64,000 nucleotides of DNA from Oceanicola sp. 22II-s10i (GTDB lineage Bacteria; Pseudomonadota; Alphaproteobacteria; Rhodobacterales; Rhodobacteraceae): assembly GCF_002210105.1 (NCBI RefSeq), contig NZ_AQQU01000001.1, positions 656,501-720,500 on the forward strand, given 5' to 3'. Below are positions 8,739-17,597 of this stretch, one piece after another. Position 1 is the first letter of the stretch, and each line of letters opens with the position of its first letter. The position numbers and the translations under genes are program-made. The notes under the pieces are model-generated. The model did not search any database and had not been told where the DNA came from. It was given only the letters and a program-made list of their open reading frames with translations.

Positions 8739-9977
8739 ATGCCCACCCGTCTCGGCTTTGAACGCATCTTCCAGATCCTCGGTCAGCGGAACTACGGGCT
8801 GTTCACCCTCGGCAACTCGATCTCGCTGATCGGGACGTGGATGCAGCGGATCGCGAGCGGCTGGCTCGCCTGGACGCTGACGGAAAGTGCGGGCTGGGTC
8901 GGGGCCATCGCCTTTGCCGACCTGTTTCCCTGTATGCTGATCGGCCCGTTCGCGGGGGCGGCGGCGGACCGATGGGACCGGCTCAAGGTCATGCGGATCG
9001 GGCAATACCTCGGCTTTGCGCAGGCGCTGCTGCTGGCGATCCTGTTCTTCCTCGACACCCTGACGATCTGGCCGCTGTTCCTGATCACGCTGTTCAACGG
9101 CTTCGTCACCGGCGGCCTGCAGCCGTTCCGCCTGTCGATCACGCCCGGCCTCGTCACCAAGGACTGGCTGACGGCGGCCATCGCGATCAACTCCGTCACC
9201 TTCAACCTCGCCCGGTTCATCGGCCCCGCCGCCGCCGGCCTGATGATCGCCCTGGGCGGCATGGGCCTGACCTTCGCCCTGAACGCGTTCAGCTTCCTCG
9301 CCTTCGTCGCCGCCCTGTCGGTGGTCAAGCTGCACGGCCAGACGCGCACGCCTTCGGGCAAGAGCTTTGGCACCGACATCGTCATCGGCCTGAAAACCGC
9401 GGTCACCATGCCGGGGGTCAACGCGATCATCCTGCAGCTCATCGTCTCGGGCATCTGCGTCCGCCCGGTGCTGGAGCTGCTGCCGGGCTGGGCCGCGCAG
9501 GCGTTCAACGGCAACTCGTCTGACTTCGCCGCGCTGACCTCGGCCTTCGGGATCGGGGCGATCATCGCGGGGCTGATGCTGGCCACCCGGCAGAGCGCGC
9601 GGGGCCTGACGGGCGTGCTGGTCTGGTCGAATATCGCGATGTGCGGGGCGCTTCTGCTCTTCGCTCTCTCCACTCATGTTTGGATGGCCCTGCCGCTGGC
9701 CATGTTCACCGGCATGTGCATGGTCGGGGCAGCGACCACGGCGCAGACGCTCACGCAGATGCTGGTGCCGGACGAATTCCGCGGCCGTGTCTTGTCCGTC
9801 GTCGGGCTGGTCATGCGCGGATCGCCCGCCATCGGCGCGCTGATCGTGGGCATCGCGTCGGATCGCCTCGGCATGCGGATCCCGCTGATCGCGGGGGTGT
9901 CGATCCATCTGGCGCTGATGCTGTTCTACGTCGTCGGCTTTTCCAGATTCCGCAGCATGCTGGAAGACAGGTTGTGA
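8739..9977 (+). CDS. MFS_3-type major facilitator transporter
   Basis: This is a 412-residue integral membrane protein with about twelve hydrophobic segments, starting near SLIGTWMQRIASGWLAWTLT, with an MFS loop motif ADRWDRLKVMRIGQYLGF after the second helix. It is like EntS-type (MFS_3) exporters. It lies 38 bp upstream of an SDR gene on the same strand, so the two are probably co-transcribed, with the transporter moving the substrate or product of the pathway. Direction and substrate are unknown. Two further MFS_3 proteins occur in this window. The ATG at 8739 is the natural start. Confidence 0.9.
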   Translation: MPTRLGFERIFQILGQRNYGLFTLGNSISLIGTWMQRIASGWLAWTLTESAGWVGAIAFADLFPCMLIGPFAGAAADRWDRLKVMRIGQYLGFAQALLLAILFFLDTLTIWPLFLITLFNGFVTGGLQPFRLSITPGLVTKDWLTAAIAINSVTFNLARFIGPAAAGLMIALGGMGLTFALNAFSFLAFVAALSVVKLHGQTRTPSGKSFGTDIVIGLKTAVTMPGVNAIILQLIVSGICVRPVLELLPGWAAQAFNGNSSDFAALTSAFGIGAIIAGLMLATRQSARGLTGVLVWSNIAMCGALLLFALSTHVWMALPLAMFTGMCMVGAATTAQTLTQMLVPDEFRGRVLSVVGLVMRGSPAIGALIVGIASDRLGMRIPLIAGVSIHLALMLFYVVGFSRFRSMLEDRL

Positions 9978-10015
9978 TTATCGCGCCGGGGGTGGCGCGC
10001 AAAGGGAGGAACAGG

Positions 10016-10978
10016 ATGAAACTGCAAGGCAGAACCGCAATCGTCACCGGCGCGGGCCGGGGCATCGGGCGCGAGGTCGCGCTGCTGCTGGCCGAGGAAG
10101 GCGCCCATGTCTGGGCCGTCGATCCCGGCGTCGGCCGCGGCGGCGAAGAGACGGAGGACCGTCCGGCGGACGAGGTCGTGGCCGAGATCCGCGACAGGGG
10201 CGGCAAGGCAGAGGCGTGCTATGACACGGTCTCGGACTTCGACAAGATGGGCGAGCTGGTCAACGGCATCGTCCGCGACCACGGCAAGATCGACATCGTC
10301 GTCAACACCGCCGGCGTCCTGCGCGAGCGGATGATCTGGAACATGACCGAGGACGAATTCGACATGGTCATCAATGTCCACCTCAAGGGACATTGGAATC
10401 TCTGCCACCACGCCGTCCGCCACATGCGCAAGGCGAACTACGGGCGGATCGTCAACTTTGCCTCGGACGCGTTCAAGGGTTCGGTCGGGCAGTGCAACTA
10501 TGCCGCCGCCAAGGGGGGCATCATCTCGCTCACCCGCTCGATCGCCAAGGAGACGCAGCGCAACGACATCACCTGCAACGTGATCTGCCCCGCCGCAGAC
10601 ACGCGGATGACCCTGACCGAGGCGGTCAAGGCCAACCGGCAGCGCAAGTACGAGGCCGGGCTGATGACCAAGGAGCAGTACGAGCGCACGATGATCTTCC
10701 GCGGCCCGGAGCATATCGCGCCGATGGTCGCCTACCTGACCACGCCGGAAAGCTGGGCCATATCCGGTCAGAACTTCCATATCGAGATGGGCAAGATCCA
10801 CACCTACTACTACGGCGAGGAACAGCGCGGGCTGGTGCATGGCGCGGACGGGATGTTCACGCTGGACGAGCTGATGTCGGCGGTGCCCAATTCGCTGATG
10901 AACGGGCTGGAGCCGATCGTGCCCAAGACCGATCCGGCGCTGGCCGGGTCCGAGGACGCGAAGGCCAAGAGTGCCTGA
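10016..10978 (+). CDS. SDR-family NAD(P)-dependent oxidoreductase (HSD17B4 N-domain type)
   Basis: This 320-residue protein is longer than a classical SDR. It has the dinucleotide motif TGAGRGIG (residues 11-18), NTAG at 97-100, and the catalytic set S150, Y162, K166 in SDAFKGSVGQCNYAAAK. The long middle and C-terminal extension resembles the 3-hydroxyacyl-CoA dehydrogenase domain of peroxisomal multifunctional enzyme type 2. A role in oxidising a 3-hydroxyacyl-CoA or similar alcohol therefore fits the acyl-CoA genes around it. The ATG at 10016 follows AGGGAGGA by 5 bases. The upstream open frame reads through the MFS gene in another phase and is rejected. Confidence 0.9.
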   Translation: MKLQGRTAIVTGAGRGIGREVALLLAEEGAHVWAVDPGVGRGGEETEDRPADEVVAEIRDRGGKAEACYDTVSDFDKMGELVNGIVRDHGKIDIVVNTAGVLRERMIWNMTEDEFDMVINVHLKGHWNLCHHAVRHMRKANYGRIVNFASDAFKGSVGQCNYAAAKGGIISLTRSIAKETQRNDITCNVICPAADTRMTLTEAVKANRQRKYEAGLMTKEQYERTMIFRGPEHIAPMVAYLTTPESWAISGQNFHIEMGKIHTYYYGEEQRGLVHGADGMFTLDELMSAVPNSLMNGLEPIVPKTDPALAGSEDAKAKSA

Positions 10979-10984
10979 GCCAGC

Positions 10985-11007
10985 GGGGCGCGGCCAACCC
11001 GCGCCCC
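10985..11007. terminator. GC-rich hairpin between convergent SDR genes
   Basis: GGGGCGCGG (10985-10993) pairs with CCGCGCCCC (10999-11007) over a 5-base loop. It lies in the 43 bp between two convergent genes, so it may end both transcripts. There is no U-tract on either side, so intrinsic termination would be inefficient. Confidence 0.45.
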
Positions 11008-11021
11008 CTGCCCCTGCAACA

Positions 11022-11801
11022 TCAGGCGGTCATGCCGCCGTCGACCGGGATCGCGGCCCCGGTGATGTAGCTCGAGTCGTCCGAGATCAGGAACAGCGCG
11101 GTCGAGGCGATTTCCTCGGGCCGCGCGTTGCGACCATACAGCGGCGTCTGTTTGGCGCGCGCGGCGACCAGCGCCTCGGCATCCTGGTTGCCCTGCGGCG
11201 AGTCGGGGCGCGCGACGAAGGTCCGCAGCATCGGCGTATCCACCCCGCCCGGACAGATGGCATTGGCGCGGATGCCGTCGCCCGCCGTGCGCTTGGCCAG
11301 CGACCGGGTCCAGCCGATCACGCCGAACTTGACCATCGAATAGACCGGGCTGCGCGGCGATCCGGCCAGACCGGCGGTCGAGGAGGTATAGACCAGCGAT
11401 CCGCCGCCCCGCTTGCGCATCTCGGGCAGCGCCGCCGCCGTGGTGTGCACGATGGTCCTGAGGTTCAGGTCGATGGCGAGATCCAGCAGCGCCGGGTCCA
11501 TCTCTTCGACCATCGCCGGGCCGGGGTGGCCGGCATGCCCCCAGAAGAAGTCGAGCCCGCCGAACTCCGCCACCGTCTTGGTCACGATATCGCGCGAGAA
11601 CTTGTCGTCGGTCAGGTCACCGATCAGCGGGATCGCACGACCGCCCGCCGCCTCGATCTCCTTGACCGCCTTTTCGACGCCCGCGCCGTCGATGTCGACC
11701 ACGCCGACCGCCGCGCCCTCGGCCGCGAACATCTTGACGCCCGCCAGGCCCATGCCCGACGCCGCGGCGGTCACGATGCCGATCTTGTCCTTCAGTTTCA
11801 T
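11022..11801 (-). CDS. SDR-family oxidoreductase with atypical cofactor motif
   Basis: This is a 259-residue classical-length SDR. The catalytic residues S141, Y154 and K158 (SPVYSMVK) and the C-terminal ITGAAIPVDGG are normal. Two usually fixed motifs differ: the first glycine of TGxxxGxG is alanine (TAAASGMG, 11-18), and the NNAG motif is GHAG (88-91), so the structural asparagine is missing. It is probably still an active NAD(P) dehydrogenase of a secondary alcohol, but cofactor binding may differ. The ATG at 11801 follows GGGAGGACG. It is divergent from the acyl-CoA carboxylase gene 130 bp away and may share its control. Confidence 0.9.
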   Translation of the reverse strand: MKLKDKIGIVTAAASGMGLAGVKMFAAEGAAVGVVDIDGAGVEKAVKEIEAAGGRAIPLIGDLTDDKFSRDIVTKTVAEFGGLDFFWGHAGHPGPAMVEEMDPALLDLAIDLNLRTIVHTTAAALPEMRKRGGGSLVYTSSTAGLAGSPRSPVYSMVKFGVIGWTRSLAKRTAGDGIRANAICPGGVDTPMLRTFVARPDSPQGNQDAEALVAARAKQTPLYGRNARPEEIASTALFLISDDSSYITGAAIPVDGGMTA

Positions 11802-11931
11802 GCCACGTCCTCCCTCTCTGGCCGGACGACAATGGCCCCAATCGAACCGCCGGTCAATGTATTGACCCTCGGGTAGTATTCCATGACAGTGCCCGCGAAA
11901 TGGCGCAGGCAGCGCGACAGGAGGAGTGTCG

Positions 11932-14900
11932 ATGAGTCAACGTTTCCAGCGAGTTCTGGTGGCAAACCGGGGCGAGATCGCGGTGCGCGTGATGCACAGC
12001 GCCGCCGCGCTCGGGGTGGAGACGGTGGCCCTGCATACACCCGATGACGCCGAGGCGCTGCACGTCTTTCATGCCGACCACGTGGCCCCGCTGGCCGGGT
12101 CCGGTCCCGCCGGGTATCTCGACATCGACGCGGTCGTCGAGGCCGGGCTGCGCCTGCAATGCGACTGCGTGCATCCGGGCTATGGCCTGCTGAGCGAAAG
12201 CGCCGCTTTCGCCCGCGCCGTGGCCAAGGCCGGGATGACCTTTCTCGGTCCCGCGCCCGAGCATCTGGAAACGCTGGGCGACAAGGCCGCCGCCCGCGCG
12301 CTTGCGGTCAAGCTGGGCGTGCCGGTGTCCGAAGGGGTCGCCGCCCCGGCGACGGCCGACGACATGGCCGCGCTGTTGAAGCGGCTGCCCGAAGGCTCGG
12401 CCATCGCGATCAAGGCCGTTGCCGGGGGCGGCGGGCGCGGTATCCGCATCGTGTCCGACCCCGCGCAAGTGGCCGATGCCGCGGCCCGTTGCGCCTCCGA
12501 GGCCAAGGGCGCGTTTGGCGACGACCGGCTTTATGCCGAGGAGTTCCTGACCGGCGCCCGCCATATCGAGGTGCAGGTCGCGGGCGACGGCAAGCAGACC
12601 CTCGCCATCGGCGACCGCGACTGCTCGCTCCAGCGCCGCCGCCAGAAACTGGTCGAGATCGGCCCTGCCCCGAACCTCTCCGACGCCGCGCGTGCCGCGA
12701 TCCACGGCGCGGCGGAGAAGCTCTGTGGCGAGATCGGCTATCTCGGGATCGGGACCGTCGAATTCCTCGTCCGTCCCGACGAGAGCTTCGTCTTCCTCGA
12801 GGTGAACCCCCGTATCCAGGTCGAACACACCGTCACCGAGATGGTCACCGGACTCGACCTCGTCGCGCTCCAGTTCGACCTTGCCGGTGGTCGCAGCCTC
12901 GCCGACTTCGCCCGCCCCGCGCCGAACGGTTTCGCCGTCCAGCTCCGCGTCAACGCGGAAAAGGCCGGACCGGATGGCACGCCCGTCCCCGCCTCGGGCC
13001 GGATCGCCCAGTTCGACCCGCCGGGCGGGCCGGGCATCCGGGTGGATACCCATGCGTATGGCGGCTACACCCCCAACCCGCGCTTCGACAGCCTGCTGGC
13101 CAAGCTGATCGTCCACGCCCCCGGCGACCTGACCGACGCCCTGTCCCGCTCGGCCCGAGCCTTGAAACGGTTCCGCATCGGCGGCGTCGACACCAACCGC
13201 GACCTGCTGCTGCGCCTCGTCGCCCTGCCGGAACTGGCGGCCGGCACCGCCGACACCGGGCTGGTCGAACGCCTGCCCGCCGCGAAGCCCGACACCCACG
13301 ACCTGTTCCCCGAGGTCGCCGCGGACGGTCACGCGCACTACCACCACGTCACCGAAGTGCCCGCCGGATGCACCGGGGTCTTCGCACCGATGACCGGCGT
13401 GGTCATCGCCCTGCCCGACGAGGGCGCGCTGGTGCCCGAGGGCGGCGAGGCGGCGGTAATCGAGGCGATGAAGATGGAGAACACCGTCTCTTCACCCGCC
13501 GGGGGCCGTTTCGTCCCGGCGCTGGAAACAGGCGACGCGGTGAGCGAGGGCGATGTCATCGGCTGGCTGGAACCGGTGGACGAACAGCTCGACGCCGCGC
13601 AGGCCGAGGATGAGGTGGACCTGGACCACATCCGCCCCGATCTGGCCGAGCTCTACGAACGCCGCCGCCTGACCGAGGACGAGGCCCGCCCCGACGCGGT
13701 CGCGAAGCGCCACGCCAAGGGTCTGCGCATGGCGCGCGAGAACCTTGCCGACCTGGTCGATCCCGACAGCTTCGTCGAATATGGCCGCTACACCATCGCC
13801 ATGCAGCGCAAGCGGCGGAGCGAGGACGACCTGATCCGCAATACGCCTGCGGATGGACAGATCACAGGCATCGGTTCGGTCAACGGCGACCTGTTCCCCG
13901 ACCGGTCCCGCTGTGCTGTCATGGCCTATGACTACACCGTCCTTGCGGGCACGCAGGGCCACATGAACCACATGAAGACCGACCGCGTGATCGAAGTCGC
14001 GATCGAGAACAACCTGCCCCTGATCCAGTTCGGCGAGGGCGGCGGTGGACGGCCCGGCGACACCGAGGGCAGCTTCAACACCTCGTCCAGCTTCAACATC
14101 ATCGCCCGCCTGTCCGGCAAGGCCCCGATCATCGGCATCACCGCCGGTTACTGCTTTGCCGGCAACGCAGCCTTCCTCGGGGTGTCCGACGTCATCATCG
14201 CGGTCAAAGGATCGAACATCGGCATGGGCGGCCCGGCGATGATCGAGGGCGGCGGGCTTGGTATTTACCAGCCGCAGGAGATCGGGCCGGACCACGTCCA
14301 GACCGCGAGCGGCGTGATCGACATCCTTGTCGAAGACGAGGCCGAAGCGGTGCGAGAGGCCAAGCGGACGCTGTCCTACTGGCAAGGCGCGATCCCCGAA
14401 TGGTCCGCGCCCGATCAGCGCCAGCTGCGCCGGATCGTCCCGGACAACCGCCGTCGCGGCTATGACATGCACGAGCTGATCCATACGCTCTGCGACGAAG
14501 GTTCGGTGCAGGAGCTGCGGCCCGAGTTCGGGCGAGCGATGATCACCGCCTTCGTGCGGATCGAGGGCAAGCCCTTCGGTCTGTTCGCGAACAACCCCAA
14601 GATCATCGGCGGCGCCATCGACAGCGACGCGGCGGACAAGGCCGCGCGCTTCATGCAGATGTGCGACAGCTACGGCATCCCGCTGCTCTCGGTCATCGAC
14701 ACGCCCGGCATCATGGTCGGGCCCGAGGTGGAAAAGACCGCCCTCGTCCGCCATTCCGCCCGGCTGATGATCGTCGGCGCGAACCTCAGCGTGCCGATGT
14801 TCGCCGTGACGGTGCGCAAGGGCTACGGCCTCGGCAAGGCGGCGATGATCGGCGGGTCGTTCAACACCATCGACGCCGCCTGCGCATGGCCGACCGGCGA

Positions 14901-15168
14901 ATTCGGGGCGATGAACCTCGAAGGCGCGGTCCGCCTCGCCTACCGCAAGGAGATGGACGCGGCCGACGACCCGGCGGAAAAGCAGGCGATATTCGACCGG
15001 CACCTGAACCAGTTGATCGAAGAGGGCAAGGCGATGTCCAAGGCGATGGACCGCTCCATCGACGATGTCATCGACCCCGCCGACACCCGCGCATGGCTGC
15101 TGAACTGCCTCGCCAACACCTGGAACCGTCCGAAGCACCGCAAGGCCCGCTTCATCGACGCATGGTGA
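11932..15168 (+). CDS. Single-chain biotin-dependent acyl-CoA carboxylase (BC-BCCP-CT fusion)
   Basis: One 1078-residue polypeptide carries all parts of a biotin-dependent acyl-CoA carboxylase. Residues about 1-450 form the biotin carboxylase, starting RVLVANRGEIAVRV, with the ATP-grasp loop KAVAGGGGRGIR and VNPRIQVEHTVTE. A biotinyl domain follows with the biotinylated lysine K514 in EAMKMEN. About residues 560-1078 form both carboxyltransferase halves, with FGEGGGGRPGDTEG and later DTPGIMVGPEVEK. Most bacterial acetyl- or propionyl-CoA carboxylases split these over two or more subunits. This layout and size match the single-chain long-chain acyl-CoA carboxylases known from mycobacteria and some alphaproteobacteria. 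ATG 11932 follows GGAGGAG; a GTG two codons earlier is less likely. The acyl substrate is not predictable from sequence. Confidence 0.93.
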   Translation: MSQRFQRVLVANRGEIAVRVMHSAAALGVETVALHTPDDAEALHVFHADHVAPLAGSGPAGYLDIDAVVEAGLRLQCDCVHPGYGLLSESAAFARAVAKAGMTFLGPAPEHLETLGDKAAARALAVKLGVPVSEGVAAPATADDMAALLKRLPEGSAIAIKAVAGGGGRGIRIVSDPAQVADAAARCASEAKGAFGDDRLYAEEFLTGARHIEVQVAGDGKQTLAIGDRDCSLQRRRQKLVEIGPAPNLSDAARAAIHGAAEKLCGEIGYLGIGTVEFLVRPDESFVFLEVNPRIQVEHTVTEMVTGLDLVALQFDLAGGRSLADFARPAPNGFAVQLRVNAEKAGPDGTPVPASGRIAQFDPPGGPGIRVDTHAYGGYTPNPRFDSLLAKLIVHAPGDLTDALSRSARALKRFRIGGVDTNRDLLLRLVALPELAAGTADTGLVERLPAAKPDTHDLFPEVAADGHAHYHHVTEVPAGCTGVFAPMTGVVIALPDEGALVPEGGEAAVIEAMKMENTVSSPAGGRFVPALETGDAVSEGDVIGWLEPVDEQLDAAQAEDEVDLDHIRPDLAELYERRRLTEDEARPDAVAKRHAKGLRMARENLADLVDPDSFVEYGRYTIAMQRKRRSEDDLIRNTPADGQITGIGSVNGDLFPDRSRCAVMAYDYTVLAGTQGHMNHMKTDRVIEVAIENNLPLIQFGEGGGGRPGDTEGSFNTSSSFNIIARLSGKAPIIGITAGYCFAGNAAFLGVSDVIIAVKGSNIGMGGPAMIEGGGLGIYQPQEIGPDHVQTASGVIDILVEDEAEAVREAKRTLSYWQGAIPEWSAPDQRQLRRIVPDNRRRGYDMHELIHTLCDEGSVQELRPEFGRAMITAFVRIEGKPFGLFANNPKIIGGAIDSDAADKAARFMQMCDSYGIPLLSVIDTPGIMVGPEVEKTALVRHSARLMIVGANLSVPMFAVTVRKGYGLGKAAMIGGSFNTIDAACAWPTGEFGAMNLEGAVRLAYRKEMDAADDPAEKQAIFDRHLNQLIEEGKAMSKAMDRSIDDVIDPADTRAWLLNCLANTWNRPKHRKARFIDAW

Positions 15169-15188
15169 CCTGCCACATCCAAGGATGA

Positions 15189-15214
15189 CCGCCGCGCGTG
15201 CTTGCGCGCGGCGG
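15189..15214 (+). terminator. Strong GC hairpin after the carboxylase gene
   Basis: CCGCCGCGCG and CGCGCGGCGG pair perfectly (10 bp) around the loop TGCTTG, 21 bases past the stop at 15168. There is no T-run afterwards, so it is either a weak or factor-assisted terminator or a 3'-end stabiliser. Confidence 0.5.
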
Positions 15215-15274
15215 GGTCGGCTGTAAGCTCCGGTCATGTAATCGGAACCGCTATGCGGGAGGGAGGAGACCGAC

Positions 15275-16363
15275 ATGAAAGCTGCCATTCTTGAGCAGGC
15301 CAACAAGCCGTTGATCATCGCGGACGTGGCCCTGGGCAACCTTGGCCCGCACGAGGTGCGGATCCGCACCGCCGCCTGCGGCCTGTGCCATTCGGACCTG
15401 CACTATATCGACGGCACCGTCGCCCAGCCGATGCCCGTCGTGCTGGGCCACGAGGCGTCCGGCATCGTGGAAGAGGTCGGCAGCCACGTCACCCGCTTCA
15501 AGGTCGGCGATCATGTCGTCGGCTGCCTGTCGGTGTTCTGCGGGACCTGCTCGCACTGCATTTCCGGCAATCTCGTCGAATGTTCGAACCCCGAGGTCAA
15601 GCACGCCCCCGGCGTCGCCCGCCGCATCACCCGCGACGGGGTGCACGTGGGTCAGGGCTTCAACCTCGGCGCCTTCGCCGAGGAGATGCTGGTGCACGAA
15701 AATGCCATCGTGAAGATCCGGGACGACATGCCGCTGGACCGCGCCGCGCTGATCGGCTGCGGCGTGCTGACCGGCACCGGCTCGGTCATCCGCACCGCCA
15801 AGGTGCCGCCGGGGTCCACCGTCGCGGTGATCGGCTGCGGCGGCGTCGGGCTGTCCGCGATCATGGGGGCCAAGATGGCCGGCGCGCTGCGCATCATCGC
15901 CATCGACGTGCTGCCGAACAAGCTGGAGCTGGCCAAGGAATTCGGCGCGACCGACGTGGTCAACGCCAAGGAGGTGAACCCGGTCGAGGCGGTCATCGAG
16001 ATGACCAAGGGCGGCGTGAACTACAGCTTCGAGTGCATCGGCGGCAAGGCGACGGCGGAACAGGCGATCCGCATGACCGGCACCGGCGGCACGACGACCC
16101 TGATGGGCGTGATGCCGGGCGACATGATGATCGAATTCTCGGGCCGCGACCTGTTCTACCGGCAGAAGAAGATCCTCGGCTGCCTGATGGGCTCGAACCA
16201 GTTCCCGACCGACATCCCGCGGCTTTGCGACTTCTACATGCAGGGCGCGCTGCCGCTGGACAAGATGATCTCCAAGCGGATCAAGCTGAGCGAGATCAAC
16301 GAAGGCTTCGACGCGCTCAAGGGCGGCAACGTGGCGCGGAGCGTGATCACCTTTGACGCCTGA
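15275..16363 (+). CDS. Zinc-dependent alcohol dehydrogenase (MDR superfamily)
   Basis: This 362-residue medium-chain dehydrogenase has both zinc sites. Catalytic-zinc ligands are C38 (ACGLCHSD) and H59 (GHEASG), with the third cysteine in LIGCGVLTG. Structural-zinc cysteines are C89, C92, C95 and C103. The Rossmann motif is VIGCGGVGLSAI. It oxidises primary or secondary alcohols, or a hydroxyl of a pathway intermediate, with NAD. It follows the carboxylase on the same strand and precedes an MFS gene whose coding start overlaps its stop. An intrinsic terminator begins 8 bp after the stop codon, inside the downstream gene. Confidence 0.93.
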   Translation: MKAAILEQANKPLIIADVALGNLGPHEVRIRTAACGLCHSDLHYIDGTVAQPMPVVLGHEASGIVEEVGSHVTRFKVGDHVVGCLSVFCGTCSHCISGNLVECSNPEVKHAPGVARRITRDGVHVGQGFNLGAFAEEMLVHENAIVKIRDDMPLDRAALIGCGVLTGTGSVIRTAKVPPGSTVAVIGCGGVGLSAIMGAKMAGALRIIAIDVLPNKLELAKEFGATDVVNAKEVNPVEAVIEMTKGGVNYSFECIGGKATAEQAIRMTGTGGTTTLMGVMPGDMMIEFSGRDLFYRQKKILGCLMGSNQFPTDIPRLCDFYMQGALPLDKMISKRIKLSEINEGFDALKGGNVARSVITFDA

Positions 16364-17597
16364 CGAAAGCGCCCCCGCCCCGAAACGGGCGGGGGTTTTT
16401 ACCGCGCTGAGGCACCGCAACTACCGGCTGTTCTGGTTCGGCAACCTCGTCTCCATGACCGGCGACTGGCTGGATCAGGTCGCGCTGAACTGGCTGGTGA
16501 TTTCGACCACCGGCGACCCGGTGATGCTGGGGCTCGTGAACCTCGGGCGCGGCGTGCCGATCATGATCTTCTCGATCTTCGGCGGGGTGATGGCGGACCG
16601 GTTCGACCGGCGCAAATACCTGATGTCGACCCAGACGGCGACCATGCTCGTCTCGGTCCTGCTGGCCGCCGTGGTGTGGTCGGGCGAGGTGAACATCTGG
16701 ATCATCGCGGTGCTGGCGACCTGCCGGGGCATCGTCGTCGCCTTCAACCTGCCCGCACGGCATTCGGTGATCTTCCAGCTTGTCCCGCGCGAGGACGTGG
16801 CGAGCGCGGTGGCGCTGAACTCGGTCACCATCAACTCCGCCAAGGTGCTGGGCCCGCTGGCCGCCGCCGGGATCATCGCCGTCTTCGACATCGCCACGTG
16901 TTTCGCGGTGAACGCCGCCAGCTTCACGGTCGTGCTGCTGATGCTGCTGTTCATCAAGCTGCCGCCCAAGGAGGTCCGCGACCGCCGCCGCAACCGCGTC
17001 TGGACCGACATGCGCGAAGGCTTCCGCTACCTGCGCGGCGACCGGACGCTGATGCTGCTGGTCTTTGTCGGGATCGTGCCGACGTTCTTCTGCCAGCCCT
17101 ACCTCAACATCCTCGCGATCTTCGCCAAGGACGTCTTCGCCGTCGGCTCCACCGGGCTCGGGATCATGGTGGCCACCGCCGCCTTCGGGTCGGTCTGCGG
17201 CGGTCTGGTCGCCGCGCATGTCCAGCGCGACGGGCGGAGGGGGACGGTGATGCTGGGCTTCATGGGTATGTTCGGCGCGATGCTGGTGGCGTTCTCCTTC
17301 GCGCCGACGATCTGGCTGGCGGTGCCGCTCGTGTTCCTGGTGGGGATGATGCACATCGCCTATGCCTCGTCGAACAGCACCATGCTGCAACTGACGGTCG
17401 AGGACGAATATCGCGGTCGGGTGCTGTCGACGCTGATCATGACGCGAGGGGTGATGTCGCTGGGGACGGCGACGACCGCGACGCTCGCCGCGATGATCGG
17501 CGCGCGCTACGCGATGGCCGGGATGGCGAGCGTCGTGGTGGTGTTCGCGGCGGTGTTGTGGGTCAGAGCGCCAGCATTGCGCGACCTGCGGGTGTAG
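16353..17597 (+). CDS. MFS_3-type transporter with a terminator in its first codons
   Basis: This 414-residue major facilitator protein has about twelve membrane segments: LRHRNYRLFWFGNLVSMTGD starts the first helix and MADRFDRRKYLM is the MFS signature loop. The only standard start before the conserved LRHRNYR segment is the TTG at 16353, which overlaps the alcohol dehydrogenase stop by 11 bp and has GGAG 11 bases upstream. The first fifteen codons contain a perfect 9-bp stem followed by five T residues, a textbook intrinsic terminator, so expression from the upstream promoter should be attenuated. Substrate is unknown; export or import of a pathway compound is likely from context. Confidence 0.87.
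   Translation: MTPDESAPAPKRAGVFTALRHRNYRLFWFGNLVSMTGDWLDQVALNWLVISTTGDPVMLGLVNLGRGVPIMIFSIFGGVMADRFDRRKYLMSTQTATMLVSVLLAAVVWSGEVNIWIIAVLATCRGIVVAFNLPARHSVIFQLVPREDVASAVALNSVTINSAKVLGPLAAAGIIAVFDIATCFAVNAASFTVVLLMLLFIKLPPKEVRDRRRNRVWTDMREGFRYLRGDRTLMLLVFVGIVPTFFCQPYLNILAIFAKDVFAVGSTGLGIMVATAAFGSVCGGLVAAHVQRDGRRGTVMLGFMGMFGAMLVAFSFAPTIWLAVPLVFLVGMMHIAYASSNSTMLQLTVEDEYRGRVLSTLIMTRGVMSLGTATTATLAAMIGARYAMAGMASVVVVFAAVLWVRAPALRDLRV
16372..16400 (+). terminator. Intrinsic terminator inside the MFS 5' coding end
   Basis: CCCCCGCCC (16372-16380), loop CGAAAC, GGGCGGGGG (16387-16395), then TTTTT (16396-16400). Stem and U-tract are ideal for Rho-independent termination of the alcohol dehydrogenase transcript. 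The element lies within codons 7-16 of the annotated MFS gene. Confidence 0.8.

Noticed and set aside
13492-15369. Long minus-strand frame across the carboxylase carboxyltransferase region
   Set aside because: It is antisense to conserved carboxyltransferase motifs, with low-complexity Arg/His/Asp-rich content.
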